This document shows positions 7,779 through 16,803 of a stretch of 35,578 nt of DNA, piece after piece. The position numbers were made by a program, and so were the translations under genes. Numbering within the stretch: position 1 is the stretch's first letter; each line of letters begins with the position of its first letter. Where the stretch lies: contig RFFQ01000187.1 in NCBI GenBank assembly GCA_003697105.1, forward strand, positions 1 through 35,578, read 5' to 3'. The DNA comes from Gemmatimonadota bacterium. Lineage in GTDB: Bacteria; 4572-55; J002. Under the pieces are notes generated by a model that did not search any database, was not told the origin of the DNA, and saw only the letters and a program-made list of their open reading frames with translations.

Positions 7779-9149
7779 TTAATTTTCCCACGGATCACGT
7801 GGGGGAACGGTGTAATGAATTTTCAAGCGAGGTTGTAAGGTGGGCTCTGCTTCCCGGGTAAATATCCGGCCCACGCTGAAATTGGCGCCTTCCCACCCGG
7901 AACGCAACATGAATCCGAAGTTGGATTCCGGCTGGAGGCTCCACAGTTGCACCAAATTGGTGATACGATACCGCAAGGTATCAATTTTACCGGGGGTAAT
8001 TTCAATATCCAACCCGGCGACCTGCTGGCTGATACCAAAATCAAGCTCAGTGGTGTTGGTATCTTCATCCCATGCTTCTTCCAGCGGTAACAACAGCACA
8101 TTCATATAATCAATGGAGACAAACAGCGAATCATCACGATACGTTTTATCATACATACCGGACATGGTGCTATCGGCAAAAAGAGTCAACTCAGCATAAT
8201 TGATGGTCGCATCGGTGGGGATGATGTCCCTGAGGTCAAACCGCATCAAACCGCGATAGTACTGCCCGCTGTTTAACTCCAGAAACGGTTGTTGACCCAC
8301 GCCGGTGGGCGTAATGGGTTTAACAATATACCCATCATCATAGGAGGTGGCAGAACTGCCAATATTGGTTGTCGAAACCCGCATCTGATCCACGGCGATG
8401 GTATCTTCCCCGGTCGTTTTCACGTAATTATACCGGATCGAAATTTTAGGATAGCTGGCTTGGTAGGGGATATTGGCATCAACGCGTTCCACATCCCCGG
8501 CATATACATGTACCATGGATTGCATATTTTCGTCTGGCACAATCGCCAACGCATAAAACCGGTCGAGGGTGTCTTGAAACGTGGGATACCATTTCTCCAA
8601 AACAGAACTAATATCAATCCCGATAGAATCACCAGCCACCGCCGGATGGATGGTAACCGTTTGAGTCACGATGGGTTCTTCCGCAAATGTTCCCCCCGGG
8701 GTATCCCACAAGCTGTCAAGTGCGGCATTTTCCCACGAAAATTCATAAGGATTAAACGGTTGGGTGACTTCATAAACAGAAAATGTAAACGGCACGGAGT
8801 CACTTTGCGCATAGCCGTATAAGGTCAGGGTCGCTTCCACCCATTGCACCCGTTCCCGAACGATTGCTTGGGTCCCCAGATCACCGGGCGGTTCATCAAA
8901 GCGCAAAAACGCACGGGCTTCTGTATCGCCGAAACGCCCGAATGCGAGTGAGGATTTAATCCCCACATCACCGGAAAACTCCGCCCGGTAATACGTATCT
9001 TGGGAAGACGGGGTCAATTCAACGACGAGCGGTGCGGTTTCTTGCAACTCCGACAGGTCATAACCGACCGTATTCTCGGTATCCTCACTACAAGAGATAA
9101 CACCACTAGAAATCAACAACAAGGATAGTATTAACCGGTAAGCTCGCAT
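7779..9149 (-). CDS. exported lipoprotein, beta-rich, unknown function
   Basis: A 456-residue protein. I place the start at the ATG at 9149, which overlaps the tatA stop by one base (TGATG); the preceding TTG codon in frame is an alternative. A lipoprotein signal is clear: basic MRAYR, hydrophobic LILSLLLISSG, then lipobox VISC. The mature part resembles two DNRLRE/TGF-propeptide-like beta-domains, each with an ARAFLRFD- or RGLMRFDL-type strand followed by an EATLTLYGYAQSD- or YAELTLFADS-type strand and later F/YPxxxxRY strands. Such domains occur in cell-surface proteins of uncultured Gram-negative phyla. No enzyme motif is visible. The barrel protein immediately downstream suggests a shared role at the outer membrane. 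Confidence 0.75.
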   Translation of the reverse strand: MRAYRLILSLLLISSGVISCSEDTENTVGYDLSELQETAPLVVELTPSSQDTYYRAEFSGDVGIKSSLAFGRFGDTEARAFLRFDEPPGDLGTQAIVRERVQWVEATLTLYGYAQSDSVPFTFSVYEVTQPFNPYEFSWENAALDSLWDTPGGTFAEEPIVTQTVTIHPAVAGDSIGIDISSVLEKWYPTFQDTLDRFYALAIVPDENMQSMVHVYAGDVERVDANIPYQASYPKISIRYNYVKTTGEDTIAVDQMRVSTTNIGSSATSYDDGYIVKPITPTGVGQQPFLELNSGQYYRGLMRFDLRDIIPTDATINYAELTLFADSTMSGMYDKTYRDDSLFVSIDYMNVLLLPLEEAWDEDTNTTELDFGISQQVAGLDIEITPGKIDTLRYRITNLVQLWSLQPESNFGFMLRSGWEGANFSVGRIFTREAEPTLQPRLKIHYTVPPRDPWEN

Positions 9150-9367
9150 CAATTGTTAATTTCTCCATTTGATTTATTCTGATTATTGGATTCGATTTCA
9201 TCGGGTCGATTGATTTCACGTTCGATCTCATTCACCCCACGCTTAAACTCGGAAATACCTCTCCCAAAGGAGCGGGCAATTTCCGGAATTCGCTTGGCGC
9301 CAAAGACCAGTAAAACGACCAGAAAAATCAGAAACATCTCTCCCATTCCAAGTCCACCAAACGGCAT
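9149..9367 (-). CDS. tatA: Sec-independent protein translocase subunit TatA
   Basis: A 72-residue TatA/TatE-type protein. One N-terminal transmembrane helix (residues about 8-24, EMFLIFLVVLLVFGAKRIPE) is followed by the conserved FGAKRIPEIARSFGRG hinge and amphipathic helix and a charged, Asn-rich tail. TatA oligomers form the pore by which TatC-bound, folded twin-arginine substrates cross the inner membrane. I chose the ATG at 9367, because GGAGG lies 5 bases upstream; the in-frame ATG at 9379 overlaps that ribosome site. tatC and tatB are not in the window. It leads a run with a lipoprotein, a barrel protein and gcvPA. Confidence 0.93.
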   Translation of the reverse strand: MPFGGLGMGEMFLIFLVVLLVFGAKRIPEIARSFGRGISEFKRGVNEIEREINRPDEIESNNQNKSNGEINN

Positions 9368-9417
9368 ATTAACCTCCATTGAAAAACGTGAAAGACAAGG
9401 GTTAAACTCGTTGTGGG

Positions 9418-9446
9418 AAGGTAACAGGGTCAGGCATAAAAGTCAA
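9418..9446 (-). promoter_or_regulatory. possible promoter of the tatA run
   Basis: Minus-strand TTGACT (9446-9441), 17-base spacer, TACCTT (9423-9418), located just after the truB stop and about 50 bases before the tatA ATG. The -35 is good and the -10 is poor. Confidence 0.4.
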
Positions 9447-9454
9447 TCAAATTC

Positions 9455-10357
9455 TCATAAAACGCGTTCTAGGGTCAGTTGGCCGGTCTCGCAATAAGTT
9501 GCCACCGCCACTAGCTGGCCGGATTCGGCGTCAAGGCGGACAATCGCCGGTGCGGAGATGTCCGGCGGTAAGTAAAGCAGGTCGTTTAGGGCGGGAGATA
9601 CGCCATTTTTCACACGCGAAACCACTGCCTCGGGAATAATCACGCGAGGAAGGTGCGCCAGTGCCTGATCGGGGGGAATCAGAACACCGGTGAGTTCTGG
9701 AGGAGGACATTGCGTCGAATCATTAGCAATAGAATCCATAGGGATAGAATCCGTTAGCGAAAAATGCCCGATCTGCGTGCGGACTAACCCGGCAAGATAA
9801 CCGCCACAACCCAAATGTTGTCCTAAATCATGAGCGAGAGAGCGGATGTACGTTCCGGCAGAGCAATGCACGCTAAAAGTCACTTGCGGCAACGCCACCT
9901 GAATATCCCGTATCGCATAGATCGTTACTTGCCGTTTGGGTACTGCCACAGACCGGCCTTGACGCGCGAATTTATATAGTGGTTTTCCGGAAACTTTAAT
10001 CGCAGAATAGACCGGCGGTTGCTGTTCAATCTGTCCCATAAATTGGTGTAATGCGGTGCGAATACGCGCAGGCGTCACATCCGGCGGAAGCGGTATTTGG
10101 CATACAATATCTCCTTCTGCATCGTACGTGGTGGTTTCCACCCCAAGATGCACCGTAGCGCGATAGGTTTTATCGGTCGGTAGAAAGCGGATCAACTTGG
10201 TGGAGCGCCCTACCGCAACCAGTAACACTCCGGTTGCTAAAGGGTCCAAAGTCCCGGAATGCCCGACCCGCCGGATACCGGTCAATTGGCGTATCCGGGC
10301 GACGACATCATGCGATGTAACGCTTTTGGATTTATTGATGTTTAGAAAGCCATCCAT
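9455..10357 (-). CDS. truB: tRNA pseudouridine(55) synthase
   Basis: A 300-residue enzyme that isomerises U55 to pseudouridine in the T-loop of tRNAs. Family motifs: MDGFLNINKSKSVTSHDVV at the start; GHSGTLDPLATGVLLVAVG, in which Asp38 is the catalytic aspartate; TYDAEGDIV; PPVYSAIKVSGKPLYKFARQG; and CSAGTYIRSLAHDLG. A normal-length C-terminal RNA-binding part follows. The ATG lacks a strong Shine-Dalgarno (GGAG lies about 15 bases away). It follows the periplasmic LRV gene by 76 bases on the same strand. The usual truB neighbours (rbfA, infB, ribF, rpsO) are absent. Cytosolic housekeeping gene. Confidence 0.96.
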   Translation of the reverse strand: MDGFLNINKSKSVTSHDVVARIRQLTGIRRVGHSGTLDPLATGVLLVAVGRSTKLIRFLPTDKTYRATVHLGVETTTYDAEGDIVCQIPLPPDVTPARIRTALHQFMGQIEQQPPVYSAIKVSGKPLYKFARQGRSVAVPKRQVTIYAIRDIQVALPQVTFSVHCSAGTYIRSLAHDLGQHLGCGGYLAGLVRTQIGHFSLTDSIPMDSIANDSTQCPPPELTGVLIPPDQALAHLPRVIIPEAVVSRVKNGVSPALNDLLYLPPDISAPAIVRLDAESGQLVAVATYCETGQLTLERVL

Positions 10358-10433
10358 AGGGGGTTATCTCATCTCCGGGAAACCATACTGAGTGTAATGT
10401 GCTGATACCATTTTTGGGTGGAACGTACCGCTA

Positions 10434-12608
10434 TCATTGTGCCATCTTCTGCAAAATATATTCTCGCAAGTCATCCGGTAAAAGCGAATTGGAGAGTAGA
10501 GCGCCCCAGACCACCCGATTTTCATCATTTGCCAGTTTTTCCAAGGCTGAGATTGGCGTCCGTGGATGCTGAGCCACATCTCGCCGGACGGTTTCTGCTG
10601 GGTCCCATGCCATCTGGGCTAAAATATCCGGGGTAATATTGGGATGTGCCACAAGGACCTTGCGTACTTGCGGGTCTTCATCTTCTGCCAGTTGCCGCAT
10701 CTGGTTATAGGGTAAATGGGGGTTGCGGGCTAAAAACTGCCGTACGGAAACCGCTGGATCACCTGCCAACAGCTCCAGCACGAAGGGAATATCCGTAAAA
10801 TAGGCAAGTTTTTCGCGCACTGCCGTCTCGGGGTCACGAACCATGAGGACTGCCAGCTCCTCCGGTAAGTTAGGGTTTTGGGCAAGAGCGCCTTTCACCA
10901 GCCGAAAATAATCCGTATTCAGCAAATAATTGATGAGTTCCGGTTCGGTATGTGTTTTAGCAATCAGGGTTTGGTATGTGGTATTGAGGCTACTCATCTT
11001 TTTCAAGGTTTCCAGAGGCGTTTGGGGGTGGACACAGACCGCCAACCCCACTTCGAGGCGAGGGTCTTTGCTTAATTGAGTTAAGACCACAGGGAAGGTA
11101 TTGGGATTTTCAGCCACGGCAATGCGTACCATCATCTGTTTATCTGTGGCAAGTTCGCGCAAAGTACGAGTCGCCGTTGTGGGATGTTGGGCGATAGCGA
11201 TCCGCACAATGTCAGCCGAATCGGGCATCATTCGATTCAGTTGTAAAGCGGAGATGGCGGGATGCCGAGCCGCCGCTAACCGTACCAAAACATCGGTATC
11301 TGTCGCCAGTGTTTCAAGGGGTATTTCGGCGGCGGGATGGATCCGCGCTACCCGCCGGATACGCGGGTCGGTGTCCTGAGTCAACGATTTGACCACCTCC
11401 ACTGGGGTATTGGGGTGCATTGCCACCGCATAGCGCAATTGCCAATCTTCGTGGGTGGCAAAAGAGGTGAGCAACTCGGCGGGTGTCTTTAAGTCCCACA
11501 CCACAGACCGTTGAAATTCGGTGACATCTTCTAGTGCCACCAAATGGAGTCGGTAATACCCATCGTATTTGGGATCGTTTAAAATATCGCGCCGGTTGAT
11601 TTCGTGCCGGGCGGCGCGTTCCAATTGCGGGGCGGGTAAAGGCAGGCTTTGTTCGACCAGTTCATCCACCAGCGAGCGTTCCAAGCGATAATGCGTCACT
11701 AAATCTCGAATAAACGGGTCTTCATCCTCAAGTAATATATTGAACACCGACGCTGGTAAATTGGGATTTTTGGCTAAATTTCGCCGTACCTGAATGGACT
11801 CATCCCGGGCTAATATTTCCAAGATTTCCGGGGGGGTACGCTCATGTATCGCCACCAAACTTCGGATGGTATCGGATTCTTCAGCAACCATCCGCTGATA
11901 ATCCACTAGGGTTTGGGTATAATTTTCGAGCAAGGTGTTTAAAGCGATTTCGCGCACCGCCGGATTGGGATCGTTGAACAATTGCCGTAAGACGGTCGCC
12001 GGAGTGAATGGGTTCGCCGCAACGGCTTCTTTCACGGGTTGGTGCAATAAGGAGCGTCCAAATCGATAATCTTTCCGGTCCACAATCGTGGTTTCATCCA
12101 TCGCAAGCCATGCCAGTACCGAAAGGGGGGTATTCAGGTGTTTTGCGACCGCTACCCGTACATCCAGTGAATCATCACTCGCAAGAACCTCGAGTACCGC
12201 GGGCATCAGCAGGCGGTTGCGGGCTAAGGATTCGCGGACTCTTTTAGAGGGGTCTGATGCCAGTACCACTAACACGGAATCCGGGGTTAAATGGTGTTGG
12301 GCAATCATCGTCCGAATATCTTCCGGGCAGTTGGGTGAAGCAATAAGCTGTGCCTGATGTTCCGGCATGTTCGCCAAAATAATAAGGCTTTCCAACGGCA
12401 ATTGGGCGATATACGCCGGAGGGAGGGCGAGCAGGTCTTCGGTTTGCCGGTACACCCGCCGGTCTCCAAACGAATAGTGATAATGTGTCTGGATAAACTG
12501 GATGCAATCTTCAACAGAGGTAGGGGTATAGCGTTGATCCGCCGCGAAGAGAACAGCAGATAAAATAAAGCCGATCAACAGAGTCGTCATAATAATCCAA
12601 TAACGCAT
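10434..12608 (-). CDS. exported long leucine-rich-variant (LRV) repeat protein
   Basis: A 724-residue protein. Residues 1-23 form a signal peptide (MRYWIIMTTLLIGFILSAVLFA, cut near A/D), so the solenoid should be periplasmic or surface-exposed. From about residue 60 to the C-terminus it is built of roughly 26-residue units with the pattern L-A-x-D-x-x-x-x-V-R-x-x-V-A-x-N/H-P-x-T-P, for example SDDSLDVRVAVAKHLNTP, RDESIQVRRNLAKNPNLP and TDKQMMVRIAVAENPNTF. I estimate 18-22 units. LRV repeats form right-handed helical superhelices; no iron-sulfur cysteine cluster like that of Azotobacter LRV is visible, since cysteines are few and scattered. AAGGAG lies 10 bases before the ATG. The gene is divergent from tex and upstream of truB. 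Function unknown; a binding scaffold is the likeliest role. Confidence 0.85.
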   Translation of the reverse strand: MRYWIIMTTLLIGFILSAVLFAADQRYTPTSVEDCIQFIQTHYHYSFGDRRVYRQTEDLLALPPAYIAQLPLESLIILANMPEHQAQLIASPNCPEDIRTMIAQHHLTPDSVLVVLASDPSKRVRESLARNRLLMPAVLEVLASDDSLDVRVAVAKHLNTPLSVLAWLAMDETTIVDRKDYRFGRSLLHQPVKEAVAANPFTPATVLRQLFNDPNPAVREIALNTLLENYTQTLVDYQRMVAEESDTIRSLVAIHERTPPEILEILARDESIQVRRNLAKNPNLPASVFNILLEDEDPFIRDLVTHYRLERSLVDELVEQSLPLPAPQLERAARHEINRRDILNDPKYDGYYRLHLVALEDVTEFQRSVVWDLKTPAELLTSFATHEDWQLRYAVAMHPNTPVEVVKSLTQDTDPRIRRVARIHPAAEIPLETLATDTDVLVRLAAARHPAISALQLNRMMPDSADIVRIAIAQHPTTATRTLRELATDKQMMVRIAVAENPNTFPVVLTQLSKDPRLEVGLAVCVHPQTPLETLKKMSSLNTTYQTLIAKTHTEPELINYLLNTDYFRLVKGALAQNPNLPEELAVLMVRDPETAVREKLAYFTDIPFVLELLAGDPAVSVRQFLARNPHLPYNQMRQLAEDEDPQVRKVLVAHPNITPDILAQMAWDPAETVRRDVAQHPRTPISALEKLANDENRVVWGALLSNSLLPDDLREYILQKMAQ

Positions 12609-12782
12609 GTAGTGTATCTCCTTGATGGGGGAAACAAAACGGAACGAATTCGCCGATTACGGAAGCAATCAATAACCATATTGGTACTAAAATTCAATAA
12701 AAAAATGATTGACGCCCGGTGACTTGCCCGCTATAGTAAGCGCCTCATTTTTTAGGACACTCACTTTTCAGGAGCCGATGTG
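12609..12782. other. divergent intergenic region between LRV gene and tex
   Basis: This 174-base gap carries the tex promoter (12709-12737). On the minus strand TTGAAT-17-TATTGA near 12699-12671 could serve the LRV gene, but it is a weak match. No hairpin of note. Confidence 0.35.
12709..12737 (+). promoter_or_regulatory. sigma70-type promoter for tex
   Basis: TTGACG at 12709-12714, 17-base spacer, TATAGT at 12732-12737. The predicted transcript start near 12744 leaves about 40 bases to the start codon, with AGGAG at 12770-12774. Confidence 0.65.
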
Positions 12783-14954
12783 ATGATCACTATTTCGCAC
12801 CAACTCGCCCAAGAGCTTCATTTACCCGTAGTTGCGGTTCAAAATACGCTTGATTTAATAGCAAACGGGGCGACTATCCCCTTTATTGCACGTTATCGTA
12901 AGGAAAAAACCGGAAATTTGGATGAGACAATCCTACGCCAGATCGTAGATCGCCACCAGTATTTGACCGAATTAGAAGACCGCAAACAGACCATCTTACG
13001 CGCCATTTCGGAACAAGGTCTGCTGACCGATAGCTTGCGGGAACAGATCGAGACATGCCAGCAAAAAACAATGCTGGAAGATTTATATCTGCCTTACAAA
13101 CCGAAAAAGCGCACCCGCGCCACGGTTGCCCGCGAAAAGGGTCTGGAGCCGCTGGCGGATGCCATTCATGCTTTGAATATAGAGCAAAAACATGGCGACC
13201 AACCCTCAATTTTAATTGACCTTGCCCAACCGTATTGTTCTGAAGAAAAAGGCGTTTTGACAGTAGAAGAGGCATTACAAGGGGCATCCGATATTCTGGC
13301 AGAACGCATCAGCGAACAGGCGGATATCCGGGCTTATTTGCGGAATTACCTATCCCGCAAAGCTGACCTTGCCACGTCGATCCATCCAGATTATCCCGAA
13401 GGAAGTACAAAATATGAGATGTACCGCCAGTTCCGAATCCCCATAAAGGACGCCCAACCCCACCATATTTTAGCCATGTTTCGCGGCGAGAAAGAGGGAA
13501 TTTTATCGCTACAAGTGGAATTTGATGCGGCAATCGTCCAAGCCTATTTACAGCGTAAAATCATCGCAACCCCCCACCCGGAAATTGTCGCGTTTTACCA
13601 GACGATGCTTAAAGATGCCTTTGACCGGCTCTTAAAAAATTCGTTAATAACGGAAGTGCGGCAGATGAAAAAAGCAGAAGCCGACCGGGCATCCATTCAG
13701 ACATTTGAGAAAAACTTGCGCCAATTGTTGCTTGCCAGCCCAGCAGGAATGAAACCCACGTTGGGAATCGACCCCGGCTTTCGGACGGGATGTAAAGTGG
13801 TCGCCGTTGATGCTACCGGCAAATTGTTGGAATACCAGACCATTTTCCCCCATACGGGCGGTTATAAACGGGCAGAAGCGGCAGAAATCATCAAACAAAT
13901 GATTGATCGCCATCACATTGAACTCATCGCGATTGGCAATGGTACTGCCGGACGCGAAACCGACCGGTTTATCCGGGAAGTGTTGCAAGAAGTTGACCGC
14001 CGGCCGGTAAGCGTGATGGTCAATGAAGCGGGAGCGTCGGTCTATTCTGCCAGTCCGGTTGCCATTGAGGAATTCCCCGATCAGGATGTAACGGTACGGG
14101 GAGCGGTCAGTATTGCCCGGCGCTTACAAGACCCTTTGGCAGAACTGGTCAAAATCGATCCCAAATCGATTGGAGTGGGGCAGTACCAGCATGATGTCGA
14201 TCAAAAACAGCTCAAAAAGAAATTGGCAGAAACCGTAGAAAGCTGTGTAAATTATGTGGGAGTGGATTTAAACACCGCCTCTACGGAACTTCTAAGCTAT
14301 GTTTCTGGGATCACCAAAGGTTTGGCAAAACACATTGTAGCATACCGCAATGAACAGGGAGCATTCCGGAACCGGCAGGAACTGTGGAAAGTACCCCGCT
14401 TCGGCGCAAAAGCGTTCGAGCAGGCATCTGGATTTTTGCGGATTCGCAACGGCGACAATCCGCTGGATAATACAGCGGTTCACCCCGAACGGTACCCCGT
14501 GGTGGAGCAAATCGCTAGAGACCTGAATCTCGATTTAACCGATCTGGAAGCCCTCGCCGCCGGCATCAAATCGGTTGATTTAAACACCTATTGCACCGTA
14601 GAGGTCGGAAAATTGACCTTGATGGATATTGTCACGGAATTACAAAAACCGGGGCGAGACCCGCGAGCGGAATTCCGGTACGCCTCGTTTAATGAAAATA
14701 TCAACGACATCAAGGACTTAAAAGAAGGGATGGTCTTAGAGGGTGTGGTGACAAATGTGACTAATTTTGGGGCGTTTGTCGATATCGGAGTTCATCAAGA
14801 TGGGCTGGTTCACATTTCCCAGTTGGCGAACCGCTTTGTAAAAGACCCGACCCAGATCGTCAGTGTAGGTCAGGTGGTTAAAGTAAAAGTCCTGAAGGTG
14901 GATGAAACATTAAAGCGGATCACCCTTTCCCGGCGCCAAGTTACCGAAAAATAG
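12783..14954 (+). CDS. tex: Tex-family transcription accessory / RNA-binding protein
   Basis: A 723-residue protein of the Tex/Spt6-core family: nucleic-acid-binding, linked to transcription processes, cytosolic. Visible order: an N-terminal helical Tex domain (ANGATIPFIARYRKEKTGNL; MLEDLYLPYKPKKRTRA); a YqgF/RuvC-like domain at about 325-455 (TLGIDPGFRTGCKVVAVD, AIGNGTAGRETDRF, VMVNEAGASVYSAS); a helix-hairpin-helix region at about 490-560 (LLSYVSGITKGLAKHIV, FGAKAFEQASGFLRI); and a C-terminal S1 domain at about 645-718 (GMVLEGVVTNVTNFGAFVDI). I prefer the ATG at 12783, 8 bases after AGGAG; GTG at 12780 is directly in front and equally in frame. Full length, single-gene unit with its own promoter. 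Confidence 0.96.
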   Translation: MITISHQLAQELHLPVVAVQNTLDLIANGATIPFIARYRKEKTGNLDETILRQIVDRHQYLTELEDRKQTILRAISEQGLLTDSLREQIETCQQKTMLEDLYLPYKPKKRTRATVAREKGLEPLADAIHALNIEQKHGDQPSILIDLAQPYCSEEKGVLTVEEALQGASDILAERISEQADIRAYLRNYLSRKADLATSIHPDYPEGSTKYEMYRQFRIPIKDAQPHHILAMFRGEKEGILSLQVEFDAAIVQAYLQRKIIATPHPEIVAFYQTMLKDAFDRLLKNSLITEVRQMKKAEADRASIQTFEKNLRQLLLASPAGMKPTLGIDPGFRTGCKVVAVDATGKLLEYQTIFPHTGGYKRAEAAEIIKQMIDRHHIELIAIGNGTAGRETDRFIREVLQEVDRRPVSVMVNEAGASVYSASPVAIEEFPDQDVTVRGAVSIARRLQDPLAELVKIDPKSIGVGQYQHDVDQKQLKKKLAETVESCVNYVGVDLNTASTELLSYVSGITKGLAKHIVAYRNEQGAFRNRQELWKVPRFGAKAFEQASGFLRIRNGDNPLDNTAVHPERYPVVEQIARDLNLDLTDLEALAAGIKSVDLNTYCTVEVGKLTLMDIVTELQKPGRDPRAEFRYASFNENINDIKDLKEGMVLEGVVTNVTNFGAFVDIGVHQDGLVHISQLANRFVKDPTQIVSVGQVVKVKVLKVDETLKRITLSRRQVTEK

Positions 14955-14977
14955 ATTTATATATCTATATAAGTTAT

Positions 14978-15005
14978 TTGACAACCATCCAAAATGACGT
15001 ATATT
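14978..15005 (+). promoter_or_regulatory. sigma70-type promoter for the haem sensor kinase
   Basis: TTGACA at 14978-14983, 16-base spacer, TATATT at 15000-15005. It lies between the tex stop and the kinase GTG, giving a leader of about 58 bases. Confidence 0.65.
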
Positions 15006-15069
15006 GCCGGAATTATCCGTCGATTTATAGATTTAGTACACCCTGATACACCCCTTTTGAGAGAAAATT

Positions 15070-16695
15070 GTGAACCCGCAGAATACCACCGCATCTGCCG
15101 ACTCATCAACCGAACCGGTAATCCTCAAAGAAGAAAAATTAGCCCTGATCCTGCTCTTTTTGATGGTGTTAGGATTAGGGTTTTATATGATTTACGATAT
15201 GATGAGTATTTCCCACACGTTGTTGGAAGAACACCAGCAACGCGCTGAGACCCTAGCGGAGACGATGATGGTTGGCATCCGCACGACAATGCTTTCAGGG
15301 CAAGCCGACCATGTGCAGGATTTAGTAAAGGGTGTTCACGAGCGGGTAACCACCATTGAAAAGCTCCGTATTTACAATCAGGATGGGCAGGAAGTGTATT
15401 CTGACGTGGTACCCTCCCCGAGTCATCCATTGAACACCACTCCTGCGATTCAAGATAGTGTAAACCTTTTATTAAAAACCGGTCAGCCGCTCCGGTTTAT
15501 CCAAAAAATTGACGGCATCAACTATTTAACCCAGTTAAAGCCACTACACAACGCAACGCCCTGCCAAACCTGCCATGATCCGGCACATCCAGTAATTGGG
15601 GTGGTGGAAGTTTCGACCTCTTTAGCTCCGGCATCCCGGCGAATGGCCCAGACCGGAGTTTATGCCCTGTCCGTGATTTTGGCGGGCTTAATTTTGGGGG
15701 GAATTGTATTACGGTTGCTCTATATCTCCAAACAAAAGCGAACCGCCGAGCTTCAGGAACATAACCGGATTGTGCGGGAATACGCAACGGAACTCGAAGT
15801 GCAGAAGGATCATTTGGCAGAAATGGTGGCGGAACGCACCGCCGAACTTCAAGAAAAATTACAGGTGATCCAGCAACAGCAACGAGAACTTAAGGAACAT
15901 CAAGCGCAACTAGTTGAAAATGAAAGGCTTGCCACACTCGGGGAAATGGCAGGCATGATCACCCATGAAATTAACAATGCGATCAGCGGGTTAGGTGCCC
16001 CCCTTCATCTCATTAAAAGTATACCCCCACTGGACGAAGAGACCATCTGGCACTGTTGGGAATCCGATCAGGAAGGAACAGAGTTGAAAGCCTATTTGGA
16101 ACAGTGGCGTCAACAGTGGGACACCATCCAAGAAGGGTTGACTTTAATCGAATTGACAGATAAACGGACCCGGACGATTGTGCAGGATGTTCGTAATCTT
16201 ATCGGTGGGCAAAGTCGCGTGCTACGCCCAACGAATATCTGCCACGTGTTTCGGGAAACCGTGCGCTTGCAACAGCGCCGTTTGGAAGATATACGAATCG
16301 AAGAGAACTTTAGCGCCGAAAGCATCAACATCGTTGCCACTAGTGGCGAATTAGGACAAATTTTTACCAATTTTCTGATCAATGCCGCTCACGCCTTGGA
16401 ACAAGTTGAACATCCAACGATCACGGTTCAGATTACCCAGCGGGAAGACAAAAGTGTTGATATTCGTTTTAGCGATAATGGATGTGGGATGCCGCCCGAA
16501 GTACAAGCTCGTATTTTTGACCCTTTTTACAGTACCAAAGGGGAAAAAGGCACGGGGCTCGGGCTTTCTACGGTACGGCGAATTATCGAAAAATATCAAG
16601 GCTCGATTCGGGTAGAAAGTGAACCGGGTAACGGAACAACCTTTATCCTGTGGTTGCCCTATGACTATAGCATGCCCCATCCAGAAGCAGCATAA
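15070..16695 (+). CDS. sensor histidine kinase with periplasmic c-type haem motif
   Basis: A 541-residue membrane kinase starting with GTG (weak GAGAG upstream). TM1 is at about 24-45 and TM2 at about 196-217; the ~150-residue periplasmic part between them carries Cys165-Gln-Thr-Cys168-His169, a CxxCH covalent haem c attachment site, followed by DPAHPVIGVVEVS. This matches the plan of Geobacter haem-PAS sensors (GSU0935/GSU0582 type). A long coiled coil (about 225-285) leads to the H-box GEMAGMITHEINNAISG with His299, an atypical insertion after it, the N-box IFTNFLINAAHALE, and G boxes DNGCGMPPE and GEKGTGLGLSTVRRIIEKYQ. It should sense redox state, a gas or a small ligand through the haem and autophosphorylate. 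No response regulator is adjacent, so the partner is elsewhere. Haem attachment would need a cytochrome c maturation system. Confidence 0.9.
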   Translation: MNPQNTTASADSSTEPVILKEEKLALILLFLMVLGLGFYMIYDMMSISHTLLEEHQQRAETLAETMMVGIRTTMLSGQADHVQDLVKGVHERVTTIEKLRIYNQDGQEVYSDVVPSPSHPLNTTPAIQDSVNLLLKTGQPLRFIQKIDGINYLTQLKPLHNATPCQTCHDPAHPVIGVVEVSTSLAPASRRMAQTGVYALSVILAGLILGGIVLRLLYISKQKRTAELQEHNRIVREYATELEVQKDHLAEMVAERTAELQEKLQVIQQQQRELKEHQAQLVENERLATLGEMAGMITHEINNAISGLGAPLHLIKSIPPLDEETIWHCWESDQEGTELKAYLEQWRQQWDTIQEGLTLIELTDKRTRTIVQDVRNLIGGQSRVLRPTNICHVFRETVRLQQRRLEDIRIEENFSAESINIVATSGELGQIFTNFLINAAHALEQVEHPTITVQITQREDKSVDIRFSDNGCGMPPEVQARIFDPFYSTKGEKGTGLGLSTVRRIIEKYQGSIRVESEPGNGTTFILWLPYDYSMPHPEAA

Positions 16696-16752
16696 CCTTG
16701 CTAAATAAAGCGGGAATCCCTTTCTGTGACGTTTCCATCATCGATTTTCCGC

Positions 16753-16781
16753 TTGACAAGCCGCTACCCCCGACGTATATT
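16753..16781 (+). promoter_or_regulatory. promoter of tRNA-Arg (possibly also glmS)
   Basis: TTGACA at 16753-16758, 17-base spacer, TATATT at 16776-16781, ending 22 bases before the tRNA. This is one of the strongest matches in the window, with the same CTTGACAAG context as the promoter at 20258. Confidence 0.75.
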
Positions 16782-16803
16782 CCACCACCTAAATTTTAAT
16801 GGT

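Noticed and set aside
8289-8822. 177-codon plus-strand frame
   Set aside because: Fully antisense to the lipoprotein gene, with no start signals and no domain pattern.
9368-9379. upstream ATG of tatA at 9379
   Set aside because: It overlaps the GGAGG that serves the ATG at 9367, and the extra MEVN is not family-like.
14951-14975. terminator after tex (ATAGAT/ATCTAT)
   Set aside because: The stem is short and entirely A/T-rich with no T-tract; stability would be too low.
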